A stretch of DNA of 60,000 nucleotides from Membranipora membranacea (lineage: Eukaryota > Bryozoa > Gymnolaemata > Cheilostomatida > Membraniporidae), in assembly GCA_914767715.1 (NCBI GenBank), contig OU612065.1, positions 1,304,001 through 1,364,000 on the forward strand. The letters are read 5' to 3'. The position numbers and the translations under genes are program-made. This document shows positions 11,284 through 23,000 of this stretch, in pieces (the stretch's first letter is position 1; each line of letters begins with the position of its first letter). The notes under the pieces are model-generated. The model saw only the letters and a list, made by a program, of their open reading frames with translations, made no database searches and had not been told where the DNA came from.

Positions 11284-12823
11284 CTGTTGTAACCTTATAC
11301 ACAGCGCATAAACTGCTTGTTATGACCAATCCAGGCTATTATAGCTATGCTTTGTTACTAGTAAATCTTGCTTAATACATAGTCCTATTGATTTACTACA
11401 GACATAATACTACATCAGTTTTCCCAGCTATTCCATTACATCAAAGTAGGAAGTTTGAACTTCCAACTCCTCGCATCATTAAAAGCGTATTTCAAACCAT
11501 GATGCAACAGAAATCTTTCTGCGCTTAAGATCCAATTGAATGAAACCCGTAATATCATTGTATATGCTGTCATATATGTATTTGCTCTTATTAACAGAAT
11601 TTATCTTAGATCAAATATCCTGCCTATGTGAGAGAGGACACCATTTAAATCAGCTACAGGAGACCAGACCGTACTCTAAGATAAGGCTAGGGTTGTTTTA
11701 GTTGTGAGTAACCACTGTTATTACGAATATTTAGAGCGGAATGATAGGTGGGACAAAAATAGATAAGAATCATATAGAGTACAAATTTATTGAATAAAAC
11801 ATTTCAGAAATAATACTTCTAAGTAAATTGATTTGTAAGTGAATGAACAAATCACAGTGGCTTGGTATAATTGAAAGCAGTGTTTTTTAAAACTATAAAG
11901 GCTGCTCCTAAAAACATAAGGGCTGTTTAACATTACAGTTACCTGATCCAAACCACACTGCCTTTGTTTGTTAAAAGAGCCCCTCGTTGACAAATGATCA
12001 TAATGCTTGCTAAAATGTACATTTACAAAAGTTGATTGACTGGTCTAAAATACATTATTTATAGGAACGATATACCCAATACAGCAGATTGAGCTTTGTA
12101 CAGTAAAGTTTGATTGTCTGCAGCCTGTAAAGTCTCAATAGTAAATGGGCTGTATTATTATTTGAAACAAGCAGAAGCAAAGGATCCAACTTTCTAAGGC
12201 GTTAAAGGTCATTGTGAGAGAGCATTACGGGGGGGGGGGGGGCGGAGGGCAAAGTCTGGGGCTCAGACTAGGATTAGATTTATTCAACGATAACGGCTTC
12301 AGTGTGATTTCTATCAATAGGTCAAGGTAACAAGGCCCTACTATGTTTTTAAGCAGCAGCCTGAAATGTTAAGAGACTCAATTAAACATAAAATAAAATT
12401 ATACCTAGCCTAATCTCAAAGGCCCATTTTTTAGGACCTATTATACCGAGTCACTGCTACGTATTACACAGCGGGTAGATAAATCAAAATGGCCGGCCTG
12501 ATTAATCGATTATAATAAGACGCTGCCTACTCTATTCCTATTAATTCTAAAATACATCCTTTATTATTCAGCTGCCTTAAAATTATATTATATAGATATA
12601 GTTTATAAATTACAAAGACAACATTGGGTGTGATTTGTTGATTTGATAAAATAAGGTAGTAAAACATTGAGTGGAATGAGATTCTTGGTACACTATTTTA
12701 TGTTTTGTAATAGTCTCAGCTCCCTGAGCGTGATCATCTGCATTCTAAATGACTATCGTCACCTTTCTCCCAGAACAATGCTCCCCGAGTAAGATGATTT
12801 ATCAAGCTCAGGAGTTGTTCACT
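11284..12823. other. Intergenic DNA between ROCO A and ROCO B
   Basis: About 1.5 kb that must hold the promoter and any 5' exons of gene A and the 3' end of gene B. I could not identify an upstream exon: a donor-like CAG|GTAACT near 11940 has no open frame in the needed phase. A run of 14 G lies at 12229-12242. 'tttatt' near 12559 is a possible distant minus-strand polyadenylation signal for B. Confidence 0.4.
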
Positions 12824-15800
12824 CTAAGGGAACTTGCTAATCAGCCGTTGTAACACAGGAATAAGTTCCAGCAGTGTCAGTGCCTCACACAGTTTCTCGA
12901 ATGAAGCCTTATAACCGCCTAAAATAGAGATACCAACGTGAAGCAGCACAAAAATTGTTGTATAAACATGACAATCAAATTTTTGGGCATTTCAAACTTG
13001 CCAAGGCTACAAGAAGGACTTGGAGGGGGTAGGCAGACCCCTTCCCAGATTATACAAGGTTACCTTCTGTCCAGGTATAAAGAAGATCGGTCTTTATCTC
13101 CTCTTTGTTCCTTGTTTCCGGCGTATATTTTTGCCTAACTCTTGTGATGTTGATATTCAGGAGATATGAGAGCAGAGAGTTGAACTCTTCATCATCCAGC
13201 TGAACGCAGAGCCAGTCCTTCACTCCATCAGATACTGTATTACATTAAAATCATTAGTCCATGTTGCAAGTTGCCTTTAAAAAATCATTAAATTTTTTAC
13301 ACATGGCCTCATTTTTCCTGTTATATTAATCGGTGTCAATAAATAACATATACATGTATATATTGCAGCAAAAGGGACAGTATATATAATTCTGAATATT
13401 AAGAAATTTCTACACCAAACGAAGAAGATAAAACGTCAGTCGATGTACCTGAGAGGTAAGGTAGTCTATGTTGATCCAGACGCACCATGTATTTATTCTG
13501 ATTCTGTTTACATGCCGCTCCACAAGGTATACCACTAGATGTATCCACAATCTGATGTGTACTTGTCTACAAAACAAACAAAAGAATCTTTTGCATTGTT
13601 CATAATCATGCTTTCATGTCGCGTCAATTTTAGGGGTAATCGATACATGGGAATAGCCTTCAAGTCAACTTCCGTTTGCATTGGTTCATTCATTCGCTTT
13701 GAAAATGTGTTGCTTTGAAGCAGTAGCAGCAGCAGCAGCAGAAGCAGCAGTAGCCGCGGCAGCAGCTGCGTGGATGAATGGATCACATTAAAGAACCTGT
13801 CTACAAATGCCTAAATTTGTGTGTTATAACATTACTAAGGGATATCAGGTTTGTAACCTAAAAATGCAACCATGATATCTGCTGCTGTTGGTAAAAATCA
13901 ATAACTCATAGTTCAATAAATTCAACTCAACTCAATTAATCTCTAAGAGAAACCATTATCCGGCAATGTTTTTCTTTAGATTATGAAATAAAGGACTTGT
14001 GAAATACCATAATATGATAATGGAGACTTATTTCTGAGTGATACTTTTCAGAAAGGTATGTTAAAATTATTGATTCATGATATTTTCCCCTTATATCTAT
14101 AACAACTTTAAACTGATCATGATAATTCAAGGCTCACCAGATGCCTTCTGTTAGGACAGTTGAAGAAATGAGTAAGTTTTCCTCCGAGTTTCGGGAATGA
14201 CATATCGGTTATCTTGATAACACCTTCTACAATAAAGAGTGCACAATATTACTAAACTGTCAGAAAATTGAGTAATAGTAAAAGTAAAATAATGATGAAT
14301 GTTTATTAAATTACAATTTATAGCGTTACTTTAAAACACTAATATCGTTTATATAGAGTCATAGACTGAGCAATGTAACTTGACAAATATGTAATAAAAA
14401 TCATACGATTCAAATATCTTATAAGCAGTTTTATCATATTAGCTCGCGCATGTGATAGACTCGCCATACCAGGCGCACCACACCTAGTCAGCTTCTCGCG
14501 TACAAAGGGAGGACAACATGTCATATTAATATAAAATAGGCATAGCACTACTAAAACACCATAAAACAAGACATAAAACCATGTATACATGCACAACACA
14601 AACATGTATACATACAAAACACATATACGTATTGACTTGAATGTATTTCTAATTATAACTAATTATAGGTCTCGTGTTGGCTACGCTATGGTCATAGTAA
14701 GGATTGGGAATGTATAGCTATTTTTCATAAGCAGTTAGGCAATGTCTCTATGCACTTCTTACCTTTAACATGGTGAAGAAGCTGACGAGACTGGTCAGGA
14801 TCATAGTGAGCAAACGCCCTCAGATAAATCCTGTTGTGCTGACCACCACTTCGGCCGTACTTCTCACAAGACAGGGTGAATAGTTGGAGTGATTCATCGG
14901 CTGTATCAGCAGCCGAGGGCAGAGAGGTGGGGCTCACATAGAATGATACATAATCATGGCACACATCGACCAGATGGGATAAAGGAAACCCAGCGCATCT
15001 TGTAAGCAGCCGAAAGAAAACATACTCATGATGGTAATCAAACTGATGGAAATCAAACACATATTCCCATAGCAGCTCATCTACCTCTGATACAATATTT
15101 GTATTTCTGTCTGATGAAGGGAGAAGTTGGGGAAGGAAAAACTCATCCCCAACAAAAAATATGAAGTCCAGTTGATGCATACTTTTAACTAAAGGTTGCT
15201 CCTCAATTTTATGGTGAGCAAACATCTGCTTCATATTCTTTGAGTTGTAAAACTTGTTCAGCTGGTGTTCGAGAAGTTGTTTGTTTGACCTTCCAGTAAC
15301 CTTCAAACCTTTCCAGTGACTGCCCATTAGTCGATCAGTCTCCTTTCTTTCATTTATATTCACAATGTCTTTCATGAAGTCTATCAGAAACTGAATATCA
15401 TAGAAGATGTAGGTATCTGTAAGCTTATGTTGTTTTTCTGTGATCCCTTGATCGCTTACTAGGAATATCTCTCCAATATCACAAAATACATCAATCATCT
15501 TTTGGAAGCGGTCGGTTGGATAGACTGGCATATACCGTCCATCACTATCTATATGACTGTCAACAAACTTTTCACAGGGTGGTCTATCAGTCTCTACAGA
15601 AACGTCCCTCTTTTCCTTGAGCCAACACCAGAAGTATACTGGAATTGGATTCGGAAAACAATGAGTTATGACTTGTTGTGCAGTTTTGACTAGATATTGT
15701 TTGAGTTTGCTAATTCCCACCTCAGAAGATATATCACTGTTTTCTACAGATATTTCACCAGTCGAGCTTAATCGAAACTCAATACTTGCATAAATATCTT

Positions 15801-17979
15801 TGTGCTCTCGAATCTTTCTTTTGTAGTATATCATTATTTGTTGCTTCTGGTCATGGGTGAGTCCACAGCTTTGGCTATGAGTAGCTACCAAAACTATGTC
15901 TTTGATGTCATTGGCATCAACACTATCTGTCTCAGTGGGCCGTGCTATATGCTGATTAGGATGGGCTCTGTGCATAGAAATATTCTTTAACCAGAACAGA
16001 ATATCTTGCAAGCATTGGTCAGACTCTGGGGTCTTTTCCGGATCCTGACTACCGATGGCAAATCTGAGACTACATAGCCGAGCTTTCTCCCAGCTGAACG
16101 CGCACACAAATAGACCATATCTGGGAAGAAATGGCTGATGTATACTATGGTAGATCGTTTGCCCGGCAAAGTCGCGTACTAGCAACTTGAAGCAGTTGTG
16201 GAGGCCTGCATTGTTTCTGGACATATTTGTGGATTTTTTGTCATCAGGAGAAGAGAAGTATTGATATATGGGACATGACTTACAGAGAATAAATATCAAC
16301 ACCAAGATAGCACAACTCACAAAATAATCATTCACAACGTCAACCGTAATCTGACCACCTATAATACCGTATCCAATTAGAACTCCAATAAATATACCGG
16401 GTACGTGTGCACCTAGAAGACTCCTCACCAGATCCATCTTCTGAATACCGGCGGGATTTTGTTCAGGGGCGAGATTACGGCCCAACGGAAGAGAGCTTAT
16501 TCCAACTAGCCAACAACAGAATACTGTGGGAGGGAAGAGAAAGGACACGCTGATGTGACCGAGATCGAAGAACTGAAAGGCTATGCTGCCAAAGCCCATT
16601 AGTATAACTAATATTAGTATAGTGGTCTTTGGTTGACTCATACTGCCTATATGACAACCAAAAAAAGAGCAGGCACAAATCCCAATCCAGTATAGAAACA
16701 CAGAATGATTCACACTCTGCATGGTAAACATCTCAGATGATGCAGGATATATGCTATCCAATACAACAGCTTTGGTAGATATCATTTTCAAAAGTGCTAA
16801 CCCAGATGCCATACCAGGATTCAAACCAAAACCAGTGAGAATACCCCATACCATGGCTAACGGAAGAGCAGGCAAAACAGCATGGAGGAGGTCTGTATGT
16901 GAGCAACATGTATTGTCACATATTGAATAAAATCTATCTGCAACTAAGCCGACAATCATGTAAACCATGGTGACATATCCTAATGCCATCCTCATACCAG
17001 TGTCATTTGCACCTAGACAGACGAACCCAAACGCTATACTGAAACAGATGCAGGCTAATGGTTGAGCTCCGTGGGCCATGAAAGAGAAACAAGTCAGTGT
17101 TATCGTGGCCATAAGTATAAATAGACGAACGCAGTGGGGCAGCAGACCCCTCTTGTGATTGTTGCAGGTATCACTAAGAGTGTTATTAACGCTGTGTGCG
17201 ATAACCTCATCTGTATCTGAGCTCTGCTCACACTTTCTCCAGGTCTGCGTCTGTACATACTGCTCTTTTACTGGTCGGACAGTGCAAGTGTCCATCAGCT
17301 CAGTTGGTACATGCTCTGTATGAAAATTCTCACCTGGAAAATCGACAATAATAATTTATCATCAGGTTTATGATGTTGTCTGTACCTAGCCTAGATCTCA
17401 TATCCAGCAAAAAAATTAGTGCAGTTCCAGTGATAGAATCAATTGGAAGTTACCCTATCCTTGTTTAGTGATGGTATGTAAGCATAAACATATAAATATA
17501 TTTATTATGTTTATGCATGTAGTCTAACATCGAAGCATTTTTGGTAAAAAAAGCTCCTGATTATACGCAACTGAGTGGAGGATGGAGTTGGATGATAAAT
17601 AACCATGTTATATGGCCTTATAGGGTGCTCTCTGTTGGTAGAGAGAGATCTTTGAGGATGCCACTGTTCTTGGATACTGATTGAAATGAAAACTGCCAGC
17701 AATATAACAATCAAATTCAGACACCATATTATCTAACTTAGCGTAATCATTGCATTATTTGTTGTGTACCTGTGAGCTTCCTAATGAGACTTGTCTTGCC
17801 AGCAGCTGCAGCTCCAACAATACATACAGTCAGGTGATGGCAGTCCTCCCTACCCTTGCTGATGACATCATTTTGATGTAGGAGCACAGTCTCAATGTTG
17901 AATATTCCATCAAGCAGACCTTTTCCGTAAGCCCATGTGCTCCTTGGTAATATATTTCTCGGTCCGAGCACCATACAGC
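12824..17979 (-). CDS. ROCO GTPase B with a polytopic membrane domain inside Roc; C-terminal Death-like domain
   Basis: Exons on the minus strand: 17979-17770, 17333-14763, 14226-14138, 13566-13449, 13234-13064, 12918-12824; phases 1,1,0,1,1. The ATG at 17974 gives 1082 aa. P-loop GAAAAGKT is at 54-61, switch I VPTEL with T79, hydrophobic segments at about 136-422, DFAGQ at 456-460 followed by HQPFLPR. The G4 site reads ATHSQS, so the usual aspartate of THxD is missing. COR is seen in FCDIGEIFLV and FYDIQFLIDFMKD. After the linker (TSTHQIVDTSSGIPC) comes a complete Death-like domain ending in YKASFEKLCEALTLLELIPV and a TAG. Short exons of 89, 118 and 171 nt match those of A exactly. It is the best-preserved Death end of the trio, but GTP binding may be altered. 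The 2571-nt intronless exon holds the membrane, second Roc half and COR parts. Confidence 0.87.
13717..13772. repeat. (CAG)n-like trinucleotide run inside an intron of ROCO B
   Basis: Imperfect 'gcagcagcag' with 'tag', 'aag' and 'ccg' variants. It lies between the 118-nt and 89-nt exons of gene B. Confidence 0.85.
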
Positions 17980-20044
17980 CTGTACAACAGTGCATAAATT
18001 TATGATAGGCTGACATCAACACTTATGATAAACAACAAAATATCATTATTTCATGTGTCAAATTCATTTTCCTATAAGCATCAATACAAGACAATAAATC
18101 CTAAGATTGTGCATCAAAGATAACAAATTAAATGAATTTGTGAATAACATTATCGACAGTAAACAATATTTCTGCTTACATGGTAATCATGACTTAGTTT
18201 TTATATTATATCAAGCATGATGTTATTTGCCTGTAAAATGGGAAGAACCGGAATGCTGGCAAATTGGCTCCAACTTGATCAAGGATTAAATAATTGAAAA
18301 CGAAAAGCAACAAGAGCAGTCGGAAGGCAAGATGAAAGTCTTAGGATTGATACACCAAGTGTGGATACGTAATTCTCATCATTTTATTCAACACACATCA
18401 CACAGTCATGGCTACCCAGTACTGTCCCTTGTGTCCCAACCTCCTACCCAAAGCGCAAATTGTCTACTAACCGTAAGGGGTGAAGTGGTATGCAGAACTA
18501 ATTTAATCCACCAGTCACTAATATCAGCTACTGCGCCACCAAACAATCCTTGATGTCACTTGTGTATGATATCCCACCTTCCAAGCCTTATAATACCTTC
18601 AAATGCTATGCAACAATAAGCCGCTGCTGCTGCTGCTGCTGCTGCTACTACTGCTACTACTACTACAATATAATGCCTAACCTTGAAGTGTGATTGGCTC
18701 GGCCCGCTGAGTGAATTGATGAGGATATAATAATGCTATTGAGAGGAAACAAAACAGGCATCAGTCATACTTTATCCAATAAAAACAGGTTTTCCCTGAT
18801 AGGAATATCCATATCTTGATTTCAGATATCTAAACCCGATGGAAATTTAATTGGAAATCCACTCTAACGGACCTGAATTAATATATTCATAAAGGTGACG
18901 CTCAACAAGCCAGGTTTATACATGGCAGTGAGTTTTTGGAAGGATTGAAACAAAACATTGCTGAAAATGATAAACAAAAGTTGTATGTGGTGCGTGGACA
19001 GTCTGTGACAGTCTGTGACAGTCTGTGACAGGGGTTTTAACTCACTTTAGAGCTTCACCAAGCGCTAAAGGCTTGATTAATGCATTTCTAAAGGTGAAGT
19101 TTTGCTATTTTGAGGAAGAGAAAACTTCATTGCTTGTCAGTCATAGGAACATAGGAACATAGCAACAAATTGAATCTTCTTTTAACCAGCATGTATTGTG
19201 GCAATCTTTATCAGCAAACTGGATCAAGTTCTAATATAAATACATGTCCGCTTTTACAATCATACTTTCATCTTACCAATAATAAATGACTTTTGCAACG
19301 TCATCCAGTATCAACATATAACAACTGTCAATTTCCACTAGCACTACTATTTTGGTTTAAATTACTGCACTTGAATCAGGTTTAGATTTTTCAATCCGAT
19401 GAAAAACAAAAAGTTATGATTAAGAGATTTATTGGATACACCAGTTTTGAGGTCTAAAGAATTTTTGCTGCCCATTTCTAGTCTGTAGATTGACTGCATA
19501 TCTGAGACTGAATGAAAGACATAAGACTGATCTGTACTCTTAAAGGATATATATTACCGGGTTTACCTGCGCTACTTTAAGCTGCAAAATTAGCCTAGAA
19601 TGATGTACGGGGATCACAACCAATTGGTATAAAAAACAGGCAAAGCACCATAAATTGGACTACAATACAATAATGGGAAGCTATCTATAAATGTGAAATC
19701 ACTAAGCTTACAAATTAACAAAGGAAAGTTAAAAAAATCACTCCAGTTATCACAGTTCACTGGCCTCCTAATGTTGTTTCTCAAACTGACTAATCATGGA
19801 AATGATCGGGTCTCTAATCAGATTTGAGACACTCCTAATAATCTGCTTATATACTAGAAGCTAGCGGGTAATACTTTAAGATTCATGTAAAGCTGCCACA
19901 AAAAGGCACATGGAAGAGTAAAGAGTTGTATAAAAATACATATTGCTGAGAACATAGTTCTATTATCACATTATAGTCTCTGATAAATTCTCATCTATTA
20001 CTGTCTATCATGTCTTGCTGCCTTTACATGATAACGAACCTGAC
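17980..20044. other. Intergenic DNA between ROCO B and ROCO C
   Basis: About 2 kb with no recognised exon. It holds a (CTG/CTA)n run at about 18623-18665 and a 10-bp tandem repeat, 'gtctgtgaca', at about 18996-19031. Upstream exons of gene B, if any, would be here. Confidence 0.45.
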
Positions 20045-23000
20045 TCACTGACAGATAAACTTAGCTGTGAATATCTCCTCTAAGTTATGTAGTTTTAGTT
20101 TATGGAAAGCTCCCATCAGGGTATCCACAGTGGCATTATAACCTACAGGTGTGAACATAAAATATCACTGCTGTGTGCTCAAGCAAAGATTGTAGGGATC
20201 GCATACTGATTTTTAAGTTTTATTTCTGTAGGTTATTTTGGGGTCTTTCCATAAGAGTGACCAAAGTTGTTTTGTGTCACATTGAAAGTTCCCAACCCCT
20301 GATTGATAGGGCTTCATAAAAGCGATGATACCAATGTTCAAGTTATAACTGGTAGATTTCAAAGAAAATCTGAAATTATTTTGCTCTACCCAGGGTGATT
20401 GGAACATTTTGCCCCAAACTCCCTGCTCTACATTTGCCATGATATGAAAATGTGCCATCCCAATTCTGGTCAAAAAGTGGACAACTCTTGTTAGGAGTGA
20501 TTGAAGCTTAATTTAGTCATACCTGCCTTTCTCAGGACCCTAGACAAGTTAACATCCAGTGAAATCATTCAAGGAAGGTTAAAGAAACAGCAAATCAATA
20601 TCAGTGTCAGTATCAGACAGAACCGAGACTGATTCCTAGGAACCCATAAAGTTATATCTTTTTTTAATTTTTCCTACTGGATTTGAAAACAATCGTTGTT
20701 ATGATGGACATCTTTCAATGATCAGTCAACAGTTAACTATTTGGCAGCGCATATATTATAATTATGAAGCTACATACCATGTGACCAATCAGTGACTATC
20801 TTTGTCTTTTTCTCATTCTTTGTTTTACTCCTGTCGGTCATCTTCAGCTCAATATCGATCTCATGTGTGTGAAACAAGTAAGACATCAGAGCATTGAAAT
20901 CTCGGTCAGAATCGATATCAGCACTCAACCAACTCAGCATATCATCCGACACTGTTAGGGGCAGAAATGGAAGAATATAGACAGAGAGTTAATACCATAG
21001 ATATATTTTATACAAGTGCTCACTTGAGTTGCCTCCTTTCTAATCGAGTAAAGACAAATCCTATTACATCTGTGGTTCTCTCAAAATAAAGGGCAATGCT
21101 CTTGGAGCCAATCCTCATTACCCCTCACTTTCTTAGTTTTTTTAGTAAGAATGATTCTAAAATCGCTCACTCAGGAGATGCTCTGGGTGGGAATAAGAGG
21201 ATTATTACCAGCTACGTATGGTAGACCTGATGGATCTATCCTCACTTTAGAACTATGGCTGTTATCTTCACAGAACTCATCTGTACATAGTGTTAGAGGT
21301 TTGATATCACCGACAGAAGATACCCTTATCATGTGGGTGTTATCCTGAAACAAAATAAGACGATCTCCTCAATGTATGTTTTATACTGTTGAAATGATAT
21401 GGAATACCTATTTATCAAACGCTGTGGAGCGGTTTTGGAAGCTTTGTAATAATGTATATATTACCTATCTGCCATAATAAGTTATCTCCTCACTCAAATC
21501 TTATTTACCTCAAGCTAACATGATAAGCGAAATATCAGTAATCCCATCAATTATTTTGTAGTCCTGCTTGGTCATTATAATATGTCAAAAAAATAGAGGC
21601 CTGATTTCATCATCATAAATCCCAAGTCACAAGCGAATTACTAACAGGGTTTGAGGATAACAACGCTGAAAGCTTTCAAAGAGATAACTTTGACAGTCAT
21701 ACTGTTTCAGTGTCAAGTGATCAGAATCATAAGAGTGGCATCTTCCGTTTATTTGGACACATATTGTTCATTTGCATGAGATAGATGTCAGGTTCATTAC
21801 TAATAAAAATGATGCTGTGATTCTAGAATTAAAAGTTCAACCAATAAAATGTGAAACAGATTACACAGATGGTCAGAGATGTTTTTTCGACACAAACTGA
21901 TTCTCTGAATAAGGATATAATCTAGTTTGAGCTTCTCTTACCATAGACTTCCTGTTAGGGCAGTTAAAGAACTCTGATACTGCCAGCTTACTGAAGTTAT
22001 TACTCACTATAGCTTGTATGTGCCCTAAAACAAACATGCAGCTGCATTGAAAAGGTGTTTTTTATATGAGAAATTCAAAATAGTGTGCTCATTATGAGCC
22101 GATTACTGCGCAGAGCTGGCCTTTAATGAAATCAAAAATGAAATTTGGGAGGCAAAAATGATCACAAAGAAAAAATTACTTGGAACAAGTTTGGTAGATA
22201 GCATATAAGCCATGTGGAATGTGGATACAGTGATGATAGCACCATAAAGTATGGATACAGTGTCGATGGGCCCTATTGAGAATGGATGTAACAAAGATCG
22301 GGTCAGTGGTTACAGTAAAAGAATTTATCACCATGTGTGCTGTGAGTATAATAGCCAAAACATTATATTTCAATGAAGCTTTAGGTTAGTTCTCACCTCT
22401 GACAATGTTGAGTAGTTTTATTGAGCTATCTTTGCCTGTGCCTTCAGACACCCGGATTACTATTCTATTATGATATCTGGTAGAGCCATCTAAGGGACAG
22501 GTCTTGTCACATGATAAGGTGAACCAATCTGTACTCATTCGGTCCCATTCTGAGCTCTGTGGTGGCTGAACTTGCAGTGAGAAAGATGCCCAATTACTGT
22601 GAATAGCTCTCTGTGTGCAGAAATCAGATTTAGCACATCTGGCCATTAGGCGAAAGAACACAAACTCATGGTGGAATTCAAAGTCTCCAAAATTGAAAAC
22701 ATACTCCCATTCAATTTGTTTGACTCTATCGAAGAAATCAGCATGAGGTTTGTCATAATCAACTTCATGCAGATTCTGAGGTAAATAAAACTCGCTGTCA
22801 AGAATGAAAATGAAATCCAGGTGGACCATAGATTGAACTAGAGGGTGCAATTCTAGTTTCTTATCAGGATATCTCGGCTCCATGTGACGGTCTAGTAGGA
22901 ACTTCTTCAGGTGCTCTTGTAGCAAAGATAAGGGTGCATGACCATCCTCTTTCAGCGAAGTCCAACGAATGGAGTGTTCTCTGTGCGACATCTTATTATC

